DNA of 64,000 nt from Vibrio sp. PID17_43. GTDB lineage: Bacteria; Pseudomonadota; Gammaproteobacteria; Enterobacterales; Vibrionaceae. The stretch covers positions 1 to 64,000 of the forward strand of contig NZ_LIXM01000005.1 of assembly GCF_002608565.1 (NCBI RefSeq), given 5' to 3'. Of this stretch, positions 29,434-37,997 are shown piece after piece (position 1 is the stretch's first letter; each line of letters begins with the position of its first letter). A program made the translations under genes and the position numbers. Under the pieces are notes generated by a model. The model searched no databases and was not told the DNA's origin. It worked only from the letters and a program-made list of their open reading frames with translations.

Positions 29434-29703
29434 GCACGCTACATTACAATTTAGGGTTAATTTATAAATAACTTAGAGATCAAAGTTTGCGTTAAGTCAA
29501 TATTTTGCACAATTTGCACACACCAGACCTTAACGAATAAAGACCGGTTTGGCATAGAATATTTGTGCAAATGGGGTTTACAAGCTACCTTTTAATCAAG
29601 GTGGAAGGGCCTGATATCTTGCTGCATGGTGTTCTGGACGGTCTTAATATAAAGATAATAATGTATAATTTGTTTTTTGACTAAGCTTTGTGAGGTAAAA
29701 GGT
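29434..29703. promoter_or_regulatory. Upstream region of rssB with repeated octamers
   Basis: The octamer TTTGCACA occurs at 29504-29511 and 29513-29520 as a direct repeat with a 9-base step, and its complement TGTGCAAA at 29564-29571. A TATAAT hexamer lies at 29664-29669, 35 bases before the rssB start, without a good -35. No gene is seen. Confidence 0.4.
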
Positions 29704-30810
29704 ATGTTTAAGACTCACAGTCAAACGGCAAAGGTCTCAGCGCAGGAAGTGGTTAATCACAAACTGATTATGTTGGTTGACGATGATCCTATATTTCGTG
29801 GAGTCACTAGTGCCTATTTGGATTGCCAAGGTTATAGGGTGATAGAAGCCGGGAATGGCTTAGAAGCGCTCAAAATGTTGAGACAGTGCCAGCCAGATCT
29901 TGTTTTGTGCGATTTGTCTATGCCTGTTCTAGATGGCATAGAGTTTGTAGAAGAAGTAAGTCTTGAATATCCTTCTATGCCAATGATCGTCGTTTCTGCT
30001 ACCGATGAAATGTCCGATGTTGCCAAGGCATTGCGCTTTGGAATAAAGGATTTCTTATCAAAACCGATCGCAAATTATCGATATTTATCTCAAGCAATTG
30101 ATAATACGCTTGAAGATTGTGATCGCCACTTTTCCGAGCAGCGCGATTTTGCGAGTCAATGGTTTAGGGTCGATGATGGTGGCGAAATATCAGAAGAGCA
30201 AGAGCTACACTGGCATTTAGAATATTTACAGCAAAACCCCAACGCTGCACGAAACTTACTCCATGCGCTGTTGCCAGAAAAAGATACATCTCAGGGAGAT
30301 TGGAAGTGTTCATATCGGTTGTTGCAATCGACGGATGTTATGCCTCTCGTTTTTGACTACCGTTGGTTGATAAATGGGCAGTTTGCTTTCTATCTTGTGG
30401 ATTCAGCATCATCTGAAGATGGCGGCGTTGCGACGACATTGTTGGTTCGAGCTCTTTTTGATGATTATGTACGTAACTTAAGTAGCTTTAGCGCTGACCT
30501 TAAGGATATCGCAGAGGTTATTGAGAAAGGCATTCTCTGCTCTGAAGGGACAGGGGTTGTTAACGCAGTATTCGGAATTGCTGATCTTGCGTCTGCAACG
30601 GTATCTATTTTGCCTGCTGGCTTGGATAGCCAATGGTCAGATGGGGTCGCCAATCAACACATCGCTGCAAGTAATCGCTTGGGGGATGGCTGCATGAAAA
30701 ACTTTATTACAAGTGACTTGCCAATTGACAGTAACGGGCAGTTATCGATTGGGTGTCTAGGCACTTCGAGCTTTGGTTTAAATATTACTAGACTTAATCA
30801 ACGGGTTTGA
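29704..30810 (+). CDS. rssB: RssB-like response regulator
   Basis: RssB delivers the stress sigma factor RpoS to the ClpXP protease. The 368-residue protein has an N-terminal receiver domain with acidic pocket Asp27-Asp28, phosphorylation site Asp70 (LCDLSMP), Ser/Thr in VVSAT and Lys120. It closely matches E. coli RssB in SAT-EMSDVAKALRFGI-D-L-KP and in the second half, a decayed PP2C-type phosphatase domain (NPNAARNLLHALLP, LLVRALFDDY). It is longer than the 337 residues of E. coli RssB because of an N-terminal extension. I chose the ATG at 29704 behind GAGGTAAAAGGT over a TTG at 29677. It stands alone, not next to galU or hns. Confidence 0.85.
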   Translation: MFKTHSQTAKVSAQEVVNHKLIMLVDDDPIFRGVTSAYLDCQGYRVIEAGNGLEALKMLRQCQPDLVLCDLSMPVLDGIEFVEEVSLEYPSMPMIVVSATDEMSDVAKALRFGIKDFLSKPIANYRYLSQAIDNTLEDCDRHFSEQRDFASQWFRVDDGGEISEEQELHWHLEYLQQNPNAARNLLHALLPEKDTSQGDWKCSYRLLQSTDVMPLVFDYRWLINGQFAFYLVDSASSEDGGVATTLLVRALFDDYVRNLSSFSADLKDIAEVIEKGILCSEGTGVVNAVFGIADLASATVSILPAGLDSQWSDGVANQHIAASNRLGDGCMKNFITSDLPIDSNGQLSIGCLGTSSFGLNITRLNQRV

Positions 30811-31028
30811 TTCGCTTATGAATGAATAGCAGCACGTTTGTATTGCTTTTTACTATAAGCCCGTTCGGTTTCATCTTTTGTTGCGCATATAACCTTACTC
30901 TTTGTCGGTGTTTAACGTTGGTTTATTAGGGTATATTTAACTAATGAAACAATAAGCGCTCACTTGTGTAACGTTTACTTAACGGTGTGCAATGAGAGAA
31001 GTAAACATAACTAATGAGAAGATACATC

Positions 31029-31160
31029 ATGGCAGACAACGACGTTAAAGAGCCTTACAATATTTTTTACTTTTTAGGTTTTGTTGCAGTTCTTTTAATC
31101 CCAACGCTACCAGCAACGCTGACCTGGATTCGCGTAATGAACGGTTACGCTACTTTTTGA
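31029..31160 (+). CDS. 43-residue membrane protein
   Basis: A short ORF begins at an ATG behind GAGAAGATAC and ends at TGA (31158-31160). It encodes a charged start (MADNDVKEPYN), one hydrophobic helix (IFYFLGFVAVLLIPTLPATLTW) and a short polar end. The ribosome site, the position 28 bases before the ybaN region and the clear single-pass layout suggest a real small membrane protein rather than chance. I do not recognise a family. It may be co-transcribed with ybaN. Confidence 0.6.
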   Translation: MADNDVKEPYNIFYFLGFVAVLLIPTLPATLTWIRVMNGYATF

Positions 31161-31175
31161 TCGAGTAATTGTTTA

Positions 31176-31580
31176 TTGGAGTTCACCATTCGTATTAAGC
31201 GCTATCTTTTAAATATAGTTGGTGGACTCTCTGTTTTGCTTGGCATTGCTGGAGTTGCCCTTCCTCTTTTACCTACTACGCCTTTTATGCTCCTCGCTAG
31301 TGCTTGCTTCTTACGTAGCAGTCCGCTATTTCATCAGTGGTTACACAAACACAAAACGTTCGGCCCTCTATTGACGAACTGGGATAAAAATAGAGCCGTA
31401 ACCCGAGAAGTCAAAGCTCGAGGCGTAATTTTTATAGTGTTGAGTTTTGCTATTTCTATCGTTGTAGTGCCTTACATTTGGCTAAAGTTTGTACTTTTAG
31501 TGATGCTAATCGTTTTACTAGGCTGGTTTATACGACTCCCTGTGATTGAGTTGGTTGCTGACAGAGAAGAAAATCACTAA
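31176..31580 (+). CDS. ybaN: YbaN (DUF454) inner-membrane protein
   Basis: YbaN is a small inner-membrane protein of unknown function. The protein has helices at LLNIVGGLSVLLGIAGVALPLLP and a long C-terminal hydrophobic block, with the family signature LPTTPFMLLASACFLRSSP between. The start is unclear: no ATG is in frame near the N-terminus. TTG at 31176 gives 134 residues but has no ribosome site, while GGAG at 31178-31181 stands 6 bases before an ATT at 31188, which would give RIKRYLL at the N-terminus, closer to E. coli YbaN. Genes ybaN, apt, dnaX, ybaB and recR keep the E. coli order. Confidence 0.85.
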   Translation: MEFTIRIKRYLLNIVGGLSVLLGIAGVALPLLPTTPFMLLASACFLRSSPLFHQWLHKHKTFGPLLTNWDKNRAVTREVKARGVIFIVLSFAISIVVVPYIWLKFVLLVMLIVLLGWFIRLPVIELVADREENH

Positions 31581-31744
31581 GATTGTAGGGAATAGTGTGC
31601 CCGCTCTTCGAGTGGGCGTTTGTATTTTCAACACCTGTGACTTTGTGAATATAAGCACATAGTGGTGAAAGCCTATTGTTTATTGCCCTCGTAATATTGC
31701 GATAAGAACGGCGGGTAATGAGCCAATCTAAGTAAATCGGTATT

Positions 31745-32290
31745 ATGACTACAGAAACAATTTCTCTGATCAAATCTAGCATTAAAAGCATCGAAGATTA
31801 CCCTAAGCCAGGCATCCTTTTTCGCGATGTAACGAGCCTTCTTGAAGATGCACAAGCATACCAAGCGACGATTCATCTAATGGTAGAACGTTACAAAGAT
31901 ATGGGCTTTACCAAAGTAGTTGGTACGGAAGCGCGCGGATTCTTATTTGGGGCACCGCTGGCGCTTGAGTTGGGTGTTGGTTTTGTTCCAGTGCGTAAGC
32001 CAGGTAAGCTACCTCGTCCTACTATTGCTCAGTCTTACGAACTGGAATATGGCGTAGATACACTAGAAATCCATGTTGACGCAATTGTAGAAGGCGACAA
32101 AGTATTGGTTGTCGATGATCTGCTTGCGACAGGTGGCACGATTGAAGCGACAACAAAACTTATCCGTCAGCTAGGCGGTGAAGTGAACCACGCTGCATTT
32201 GTTATCAATCTACCAGAAATTGGTGGTGATAAGCGCCTAGAAGGACTGGGCCTTGACGTATACAGCATTTGCGATTTTGAAGGGCACTGA
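31745..32290 (+). CDS. apt: Adenine phosphoribosyltransferase
   Basis: Apt salvages adenine by joining it to PRPP to form AMP. The 181-residue protein shows [14 protein letters not shown], the glutamate and aromatic region [14 protein letters not shown], the PRPP loop [13 protein letters not shown] and a basic loop [10 protein letters not shown]. The length is normal. dnaX starts only 8 bases after its stop, so the two are likely co-transcribed, as reported for E. coli. Confidence 0.96.
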   Translation: MTTETISLIKSSIKSIEDYPKPGILFRDVTSLLEDAQAYQATIHLMVERYKDMGFTKVVGTEARGFLFGAPLALELGVGFVPVRKPGKLPRPTIAQSYELEYGVDTLEIHVDAIVEGDKVLVVDDLLATGGTIEATTKLIRQLGGEVNHAAFVINLPEIGGDKRLEGLGLDVYSICDFEGH

Positions 32291-32298
32291 TACATTCA

Positions 32299-34422
32299 AT
32301 GAGTTATTTAGCTTTAGCGCGAAAATGGCGTCCTAATAAGTTTGATCAAGTGGTAGGACAGAGTCATGTTCTTACTGCTTTAGAAAACGCATTGGCGCAA
32401 AATCGCTTACACCATGCGTACTTGTTTAGTGGTACTCGAGGCGTTGGTAAAACGTCGATTGGCCGACTGTTTGCTAAGGGCTTGAACTGTGAAACAGGTA
32501 TTACTGCTAACCCATGCGGTCAGTGTGATACTTGTCGTGAGATCGATGAAGGCCGCTTTGTTGATTTATTGGAGATCGACGCCGCTTCTCGTACTAAAGT
32601 TGAAGACACTCGTGAGCTATTAGACAACGTTCAATATAAGCCTGCTCGCGGACGCTTTAAAGTGTACCTTATTGATGAGGTACACATGCTCTCGCGTCAC
32701 TCTTTCAATGCGTTGCTAAAAACGTTGGAAGAGCCGCCTGAGTATGTGAAGTTCCTATTGGCAACGACGGATCCTCAGAAGCTGCCAGTGACGATTTTAT
32801 CACGTTGCTTGCAGTTCCATCTAAAGCCAATTAGCGTTGATGACATTCATCAGCAACTTGATCACATTTTAGAAAAAGAGCAAGTTTCAGCAGAGGCAAG
32901 GGCTCTTGGTATGATTTCCCATGCTGCAGACGGCAGTATGCGAGATGCACTGAGCTTAACGGATCAAGCCATTGCGCTAGGAAACGGCGTTATTCAAACT
33001 GAAATCGTGAGCCATATGCTTGGTACGATTGATGCCGACCAAGCCATTCATTTACTGGAATCAATCAGTAGTAAACAACCCCAGCAAGCAATGGATAAAA
33101 TCCAACAACTTGCATCAAACGGTGTAGAGTGGGATGGCTTGTTACAACAATTGGCATCGCAGTTACATCGTGTCGCTATGTATCAAGCATTGCCATCGAC
33201 GTTGGATCTGGCACAACCTGATGCAGAGAAAATTGATTTATTGAGTAAAGCGCTGACGCCACAAGACGTACAGTTATACTATCAAATTGCCTTAAAAGGT
33301 CGTGAAGACCTGTCGTTGTCACCAAACGGCCGTGTGGGCATGGAAATGATAGTATTGCGCATGATGGCGTTTCGCCCATCAATAAGCAGCGGTGCTAATG
33401 TCATTACAACGACGGTACAAGCTCAAGCGGTTCCGGTACAAGCGGTGAGTCAGTCGAGAGTAGATGAAACACTGCAAGCGCCAATGAATACTCCGGTACA
33501 ACCAGCACCGCAAGAGTCACCGCAGTCTGAAGCTCAGGCAGTCGCACATACGGGTGATGCTCCTGAATATCCGCCAGAGCATCAAACCGGTGGATATGGC
33601 ATGCCACCACCACAATATGATATCGCGCCACGAATGGATGAGTCTTCTGCATCACAACAACAGGCGCAAAAAGCAACTCAACCAGCACAGGAGAGCGCAC
33701 CTGCACGCCCAGGCTTGGGTGGTTTACGTCATCAGCTACGTTCACAGCGCCAAGGTCAGCAACAGGCAGCCTCTAATAACGGTGGCTCAAAAAAGCCTAA
33801 GGCGACATCTGCACAAAAAGAGTCGGTCATTGACCGTCTAGCGCAATTGCATGGCAATTCCGCGCAGGTGTCGCCCGCATCTTCACCGCAAGCGGAATCG
33901 TCTACAGTTGAAGATGAAGCGTATCGCTGGCGCCCAACCAAACAGGTTGAGAAAAAAGTGAATACGCAGTTGACACCGACGCAGCTTAAGCAGGCGCTTG
34001 AGCATGAAAAAACACCAGAGATGGTGCAAAAGCTGGTTGATGAATCGTTAGAGAAAAATGAGTGGGCGAAGTTAATCAGCCTAATGAATACGCCAAAATT
34101 GGTGGAACAATTGGCATTAAATTCGAACTATTACAAAGAAGGCTCAACGGTTTCGCTACAATTAAGAGGCAGTCAAGCACATCTAAATACTGACAGAGCG
34201 CAAAGCGAGCTATTAAATGCGCTGAATGCTGTGTTGGGGGAGGAGTGTCATCTAAGCATCGTTATTGGCGAAAGTGGTGAGACTCCTCTAGAGCTGCGAG
34301 ACCGGCTCTATCAGGAAAAATTACAGCAAGCTCTGAACAGTTTGGAAAACGATCCGTATGTTCAGTTCATCGAGCGTCGATTTGCCGCAGAGCTTGATAG
34401 AGATAGTGTTCGCCCTATCTAA
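32299..34422 (+). CDS. dnaX: DNA polymerase III subunits tau and gamma
   Basis: DnaX builds the clamp-loader core and, as full-length tau, joins two polymerases and the DnaB helicase. The 707-residue tau has an AAA+ domain with Walker A SGTRGVGKTS, a four-cysteine zinc module (CETGITANPCGQCDTC), Walker B YLIDEVHML and SRCLQFHLKP. A Gln/Pro/Ala-rich linker at about 370-510 leads to the tau-specific end (about 540-700). The slippery heptamer A AAA AAG lies in frame at 33789-33795 inside the linker; a -1 slip reads GCC then TAA (33798-33800), giving a gamma subunit of about 500 residues, just as in E. coli. Confidence 0.97.
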   Translation: MSYLALARKWRPNKFDQVVGQSHVLTALENALAQNRLHHAYLFSGTRGVGKTSIGRLFAKGLNCETGITANPCGQCDTCREIDEGRFVDLLEIDAASRTKVEDTRELLDNVQYKPARGRFKVYLIDEVHMLSRHSFNALLKTLEEPPEYVKFLLATTDPQKLPVTILSRCLQFHLKPISVDDIHQQLDHILEKEQVSAEARALGMISHAADGSMRDALSLTDQAIALGNGVIQTEIVSHMLGTIDADQAIHLLESISSKQPQQAMDKIQQLASNGVEWDGLLQQLASQLHRVAMYQALPSTLDLAQPDAEKIDLLSKALTPQDVQLYYQIALKGREDLSLSPNGRVGMEMIVLRMMAFRPSISSGANVITTTVQAQAVPVQAVSQSRVDETLQAPMNTPVQPAPQESPQSEAQAVAHTGDAPEYPPEHQTGGYGMPPPQYDIAPRMDESSASQQQAQKATQPAQESAPARPGLGGLRHQLRSQRQGQQQAASNNGGSKKPKATSAQKESVIDRLAQLHGNSAQVSPASSPQAESSTVEDEAYRWRPTKQVEKKVNTQLTPTQLKQALEHEKTPEMVQKLVDESLEKNEWAKLISLMNTPKLVEQLALNSNYYKEGSTVSLQLRGSQAHLNTDRAQSELLNALNAVLGEECHLSIVIGESGETPLELRDRLYQEKLQQALNSLENDPYVQFIERRFAAELDRDSVRPI
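33789..33800 (+). promoter_or_regulatory. Programmed -1 frameshift site in dnaX
   Basis: Zero-frame codons are TCA AAA AAG, so the heptamer A AAA AAG is exactly in the X XXY YYZ register. After a -1 slip ribosomes read GCC (Ala) and stop at TAA, ending gamma one residue beyond the site. GGTGG lies 4 to 8 bases upstream as a possible anti-Shine-Dalgarno contact. The nearest stem (CGGTC-ATT-GACCG, 33824-33836) starts 28 bases downstream, further than in E. coli. Confidence 0.8.
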
Positions 34423-34504
34423 AAATTGAACACAGTGGGGTTGAAATCGTAAACTGACAGCCCCATTTACTGATGCAACACCTAATTAAACCAGAGAGAT
34501 AAAC

Positions 34505-34834
34505 ATGTTTGGTAAAGGCGGTATGGGCAACCTAATGAAGCAAGCCCAGCAAATGCAAGAGCGCATGCAAAAGCTTCAAGAAGAAATCGCGAATATGGAA
34601 GTAACCGGCGAGTCTGGTGCTGGTCTAGTTAAAGTGACAATCACTGGCAGTCACAGTGTACGTCGTGTTGACATCGATGAAAGTCTGATGGAAGACGATA
34701 AAGAGATGCTAGAAGATTTGATCGCTGCCGCGTTTAACGACGCAGCGCGCCGCGTTGAAGAAACTCAAAAAGAGAAAATGGCTTCTGTAACTGGTGGTAT
34801 GCAACTACCACCAGGTATGAAAATGCCATTCTAA
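34505..34834 (+). CDS. ybaB: YbaB/EbfC nucleoid-associated protein
   Basis: A 109-residue DNA-binding protein of the YbaB/EbfC family, which forms dimers and coats the nucleoid. The Met/Gln-rich helix at the N-terminus ([20 protein letters not shown]), the GLVKVTITG strand and the [12 protein letters not shown] helix are family hallmarks. It lies between dnaX and recR in the conserved order and begins behind an AGAGAG site about 80 bases after dnaX. Its role in recombination or replication is suggested mostly by this linkage. Confidence 0.93.
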   Translation: MFGKGGMGNLMKQAQQMQERMQKLQEEIANMEVTGESGAGLVKVTITGSHSVRRVDIDESLMEDDKEMLEDLIAAAFNDAARRVEETQKEKMASVTGGMQLPPGMKMPF

Positions 34835-34864
34835 TCTGCTGACATTTAATTAAGCGGATTTTCA

Positions 34865-35464
34865 ATGCGTACCAGCCATATGCTGGAGCAATTGATGGAG
34901 GCCTTACGTTGTCTACCTGGGGTTGGCCCCAAGTCGGCGCAGCGTATGGCCTTTCATTTGTTACAGCGTGATAGAAAAGGCGGTCTGCAGCTCGCAGATG
35001 CGCTAAGTCAGTCAATGACAGAAATCGGTCATTGCACCGAGTGCCGAACGTTCACTGAAGAAGATATTTGCCACATTTGTACCAATCCCAAGCGCCAGGA
35101 AAACGGTCAGCTTTGTGTAGTAGAAAGCCCGGCAGACATCGCTGCAGTAGAAGCCACTGGCCAATACTCGGGTCGATACTTTGTACTGATGGGGCATTTA
35201 TCACCGCTCGATGGTATTGGTCCAAGTGATATCGGTCTTGATGTGTTGGACTATCGTCTGCGCCGAGGTGATATCTCTGAGGTGATTCTTGCCACCAACC
35301 CAACGGTTGAAGGGGAAGCAACAGCACATTACATCGCTGAACTGTGTAAAGAACACCAAGTGGATGCAAGTCGAATCGCGCATGGTGTCCCAGTGGGTGG
35401 TGAGCTTGAGCTTGTTGACGGAACGACCTTGTCCCATTCGTTACTGGGTCGACACAAGATTTAA
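34865..35464 (+). CDS. recR: Recombination protein RecR
   Basis: RecR with RecF and RecO helps RecA load onto gapped single-stranded DNA. The 199-residue protein has the helix-hairpin-helix [17 protein letters not shown], a zinc finger of four cysteines ([16 protein letters not shown]), and a Toprim domain ([26 protein letters not shown]) ending in the [12 protein letters not shown]alker-like block. It follows ybaB by 30 bases and ends the ybaN-recR cluster with a strong terminator. Confidence 0.97.
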   Translation: MRTSHMLEQLMEALRCLPGVGPKSAQRMAFHLLQRDRKGGLQLADALSQSMTEIGHCTECRTFTEEDICHICTNPKRQENGQLCVVESPADIAAVEATGQYSGRYFVLMGHLSPLDGIGPSDIGLDVLDYRLRRGDISEVILATNPTVEGEATAHYIAELCKEHQVDASRIAHGVPVGGELELVDGTTLSHSLLGRHKI

Positions 35465-35470
35465 TAAATA

Positions 35471-35497
35471 AAAAGCCGCTGAACTCAGCGGCTTTTT
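35471..35497. terminator. Bidirectional terminator between recR and aqpZ
   Basis: AAAAGCCGCTG (35471-35481) pairs with CAGCGGCTTTT (35486-35496) around a 4-base loop, with T-rich flanks on the plus strand. It ends recR and, from the other side, aqpZ. Confidence 0.88.
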
Positions 35498-35514
35498 TAT
35501 AAATCGAGGGCGAA

Positions 35515-36213
35515 TCAGTCGTTTGACTCAGTGCCCAGAATATTTTTGTAGATAAGTGCGCCCAGAATACCACCGACAATAGGTGCGACCCAGAATAGCC
35601 ATAGTTGAGATACCGCCCAGTCACCAAAAAATACCGCTACACCAGTACTGCGAGCTGGATTTACAGAAGTGTTTGTTACAGGGATACTGATTAGGTGGAT
35701 CAGCGTCAAACATAGGCCAATAGCGATAGGCGCAAAACCTTGAGGGGCACGTTTGTCTGTTGCGCCCATGATCACGATTAGAAACATCATGGTCATCACA
35801 ACTTCAGTGACGAGCGCAGCCATAAGAGAGTATTGACCTGGAGAGTGTTCGCCATAACCATTTGCTGCAAAGCCGGAACTGACAATGTCAAAGCCTGCTT
35901 GGCCCGTAGCGATGATATAGAGTATGCCACCGGCGATCACACCACCAATTACCTGTGCAATGATGTATGGCACAACGTCTTTAGTCTCAAAACGACCACC
36001 CGCCCACAAACTGACAGTTATCGCGGGGTTTAAGTGGCAACCTGAAATATGGCCAATCGCGAACGCCATGGTAAGAACAGTCAAGCCAAATGCCAGTGCA
36101 ACACCGACAAACCCAATGCCTAGCTCAGGGTAGCCTGCGGCTAAAACTGCACTACCACAGCCACCAAGCACTAACCAAAACGTGCCAAATAACTCTGCCA
36201 TATACTTATTCAT
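35515..36213 (-). CDS. aqpZ: Aquaporin Z
   Basis: AqpZ is an inner-membrane water channel that speeds water flow during osmotic change. The 232-residue protein has six helices and the two pore half-helices with [14 protein letters not shown] and [13 protein letters not shown]. The loop residues before the second NPA (TNTSVNPAR) carry the arginine of the selectivity filter, and the small residue pattern fits a water channel rather than a glycerol facilitator (no GlpF-type Asp after the second NPA). It is a single gene on the minus strand. Confidence 0.94.
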   Translation of the reverse strand: MNKYMAELFGTFWLVLGGCGSAVLAAGYPELGIGFVGVALAFGLTVLTMAFAIGHISGCHLNPAITVSLWAGGRFETKDVVPYIIAQVIGGVIAGGILYIIATGQAGFDIVSSGFAANGYGEHSPGQYSLMAALVTEVVMTMMFLIVIMGATDKRAPQGFAPIAIGLCLTLIHLISIPVTNTSVNPARSTGVAVFFGDWAVSQLWLFWVAPIVGGILGALIYKNILGTESND

Positions 36214-36424
36214 GTTGTTTCCTATTTCGGATTTAAATTACTCGTAGAACATAGTAGACACTAGTCAGTAACTGTGAGCAGCATCTGAAAAATTGGCCTA
36301 ACAGGCAGCTAAAGATAAAGATGTCTCAACTTTGAAACGGAATGTTCAGTGATCGAATTAAATGATCGCTAGGAAAGTACGTGACATAAAGGCGATGGTT
36401 CAATTAGGGAGACTTGGTTGGTGA

Positions 36425-36673
36425 TTAAGTCAGTTGTTCTAGTTCCGTAATATTTTTGATCGCGTCTTGATTGGTATTACCACACACGACAGGACACGGC
36501 TTAAAGTCATGGCAAACTTTAGGGCGCTCAGGTTTGCCAAAAAGCTTACATAGGTTGTCTTCATTCAATTGAATACAACGTTCTCCTGCTGCTTTGCCCT
36601 TTGGCATGCCAGGAATAGGGGAAGAGATACTTGGTGCGATACAGCACGCTCCACAACCCAATCGACAATCCAT
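36425..36673 (-). CDS. YkgJ-family cysteine cluster protein
   Basis: An 82-residue protein with eight cysteines in the pattern CRLGCGACC near the start, then single Cys in ERCIQL and NLCKLF, and CHDFKPC-PVVC late. The family is thought to bind zinc or an iron-sulphur cluster; its function is unknown. The ATG at 36673 is chosen since GAGGG precedes it and MDCRLGCGACC is the usual N-terminus; ten further codons are open upstream. It is divergent from the YcgN-family gene, which has a related cluster, so the pair may share a role. Confidence 0.83.
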   Translation of the reverse strand: MDCRLGCGACCIAPSISSPIPGMPKGKAAGERCIQLNEDNLCKLFGKPERPKVCHDFKPCPVVCGNTNQDAIKNITELEQLT

Positions 36674-36849
36674 CTTAACGCCCTCATAAAAATCAGGGGG
36701 CAATTATGGACATTTTCAGTCAGATTGGAAGGGGAGGATGGAAATTCACTAGCCTAAATGAGAAACCGTTCGTTCGGTAAACTTGAACTTTTATTGCCAG
36801 AGGGGTATAAAACGCATCCTATCCCAATTCGTAATAAGTAGTAAGCGTA

Positions 36850-37290
36850 ATGAACACACCATTTTGGCAAAGCAAATCGTTAGAACACATGACAGAAGAG
36901 GAATGGGAATCTCTCTGTGACGGTTGCGGTAAATGCTGTCTACATAAGCTGATGGATGAAGATACGGATGAAATTTACTACACCAACGTGGCGTGTAGCT
37001 GGTTGAACAGCAAAACGTGCTCGTGTAAAGATTATCCGAACCGTTTTACTTCAGGTGAAGAGTGCACCAAGTTGACACGTGAAGATATCGATGATTTCAC
37101 TTGGCTACCACATACCTGTGCATATCGTCTACTTGCAGAGGAGCAGCCACTACCAGAGTGGCATCCGCTTATTACGGGGTCTAAATCAGCAATGCATGCT
37201 GCAGGTGAAAGCGTGCGAAATAAAGTGGTGTATGAAATTGAAGTGGTGAACTGGGAAGACCACATCTTAAATCACCCAAACCGACAATAA
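36850..37290 (+). CDS. YcgN (UPF0260) family cysteine cluster protein
   Basis: A 146-residue protein of the UPF0260 family. The core [12 protein letters not shown] and later Cys in [26 protein letters not shown] and HTCAYRL form a conserved cluster likely to bind metal. The N-terminus [23 protein letters not shown] is typical. No enzymatic function is established. It stands alone, divergent from a second cysteine-cluster gene, and is followed by a terminator. Confidence 0.88.
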   Translation: MNTPFWQSKSLEHMTEEEWESLCDGCGKCCLHKLMDEDTDEIYYTNVACSWLNSKTCSCKDYPNRFTSGEECTKLTREDIDDFTWLPHTCAYRLLAEEQPLPEWHPLITGSKSAMHAAGESVRNKVVYEIEVVNWEDHILNHPNRQ

Positions 37291-37296
37291 TTGAAT

Positions 37297-37332
37297 AAAA
37301 AAGCCTTTCACTATTGAGTGCAAGGCTTTTTT
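37297..37332. terminator. Terminator between ycgN-type gene and GlsB-type gene
   Basis: A-run 37297-37302, then GCCTT and CACT pairing with AGTG and AAGGC across a short loop with one bulge on each side, then six T. It works in both directions for the two convergent genes. Confidence 0.8.
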
Positions 37333-37382
37333 ATTTTAACAGCATAATTTTTCTTGCAACCATGAAGGTGCTATGTCGAGCG

Positions 37383-37634
37383 TCACCCTCTTATAAAACG
37401 GTGGTATACAAACAAAAGCACAAAAGCGCCTACAGTGGCGGTAATGATGCTGCCGATATTAATACCATCTGCACCGCCTAATCCGAAGAAACTGCCAAGA
37501 AAGCCGCCAACAAAAGCCCCCGCAATACCAAGTACCATAGTGGCAATCCAACCCCCACCATCGTTACCAGGCATCAACCACTTTGCGAGAGCACCAGCAA
37601 TCAGGCCAAGAATGATCCAAGATAGAATACCCAT
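37383..37634 (-). CDS. GlsB/YeaQ/YmgE-family membrane protein
   Basis: An 83-residue, glycine-rich inner-membrane protein with three helices (ILSWIILGLIAGALAKWLM, MVLGIAGAFVGGFLGSFFGL, SIITATVGAFVLLFVYHRF). The PGNDGGGWIATMVLGIAGA block is the signature of the transglycosylase-associated family seen in general stress responses. The start has an AAGGAGAA site. The exact function is not known. Confidence 0.88.
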   Translation of the reverse strand: MGILSWIILGLIAGALAKWLMPGNDGGGWIATMVLGIAGAFVGGFLGSFFGLGGADGINIGSIITATVGAFVLLFVYHRFIRG

Positions 37635-37997
37635 AAATTCTCCTTAATCGTTATTTCAATCGATATTACTACGCTTAAATCATAGTTCATCTTTTATAAC
37701 TCGCATTAAACGAGTTACTGTATGAATCCACCACTTTCAATTTGTGCTCAACATACTTCGAGTATTTGTCATAGGAGAGCAAGAATATAAAAATGATTTT
37801 CTATCAGTTACATATGGGAATCGTCTTAAAATGTCACAACTAAAAACTAACAGGAATATTGGTGTAAAATTGTCGGGCACTTACTAAATTATGCCCAGCC
37901 TCTTACTTAGTGTAGTAAGCTTAAGGTGTTTGATTTCAAAGTATTATACTGTAGTTTTTAGTCGCTCTTATCCAATATCGTCTCTTGCGAGGTAAAC
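37635..37997. other. Intergenic region before the MscS-type channel gene
   Basis: A 363-base AT-rich gap between divergent genes. It has a small hairpin (AACTCG at 37698, CGAGTT at 37711), a TATACT hexamer at 37945-37950, and an interrupted repeat CTTACT/AGTAAG near 37903-37920. No ORF longer than 16 codons with a ribosome site was found; it probably just holds two promoters. Confidence 0.5.

Noticed and set aside
35052..35627. 191-codon minus-strand ORF over recR and aqpZ ends
   Set aside because: It overlaps two certain genes and the terminator between them.
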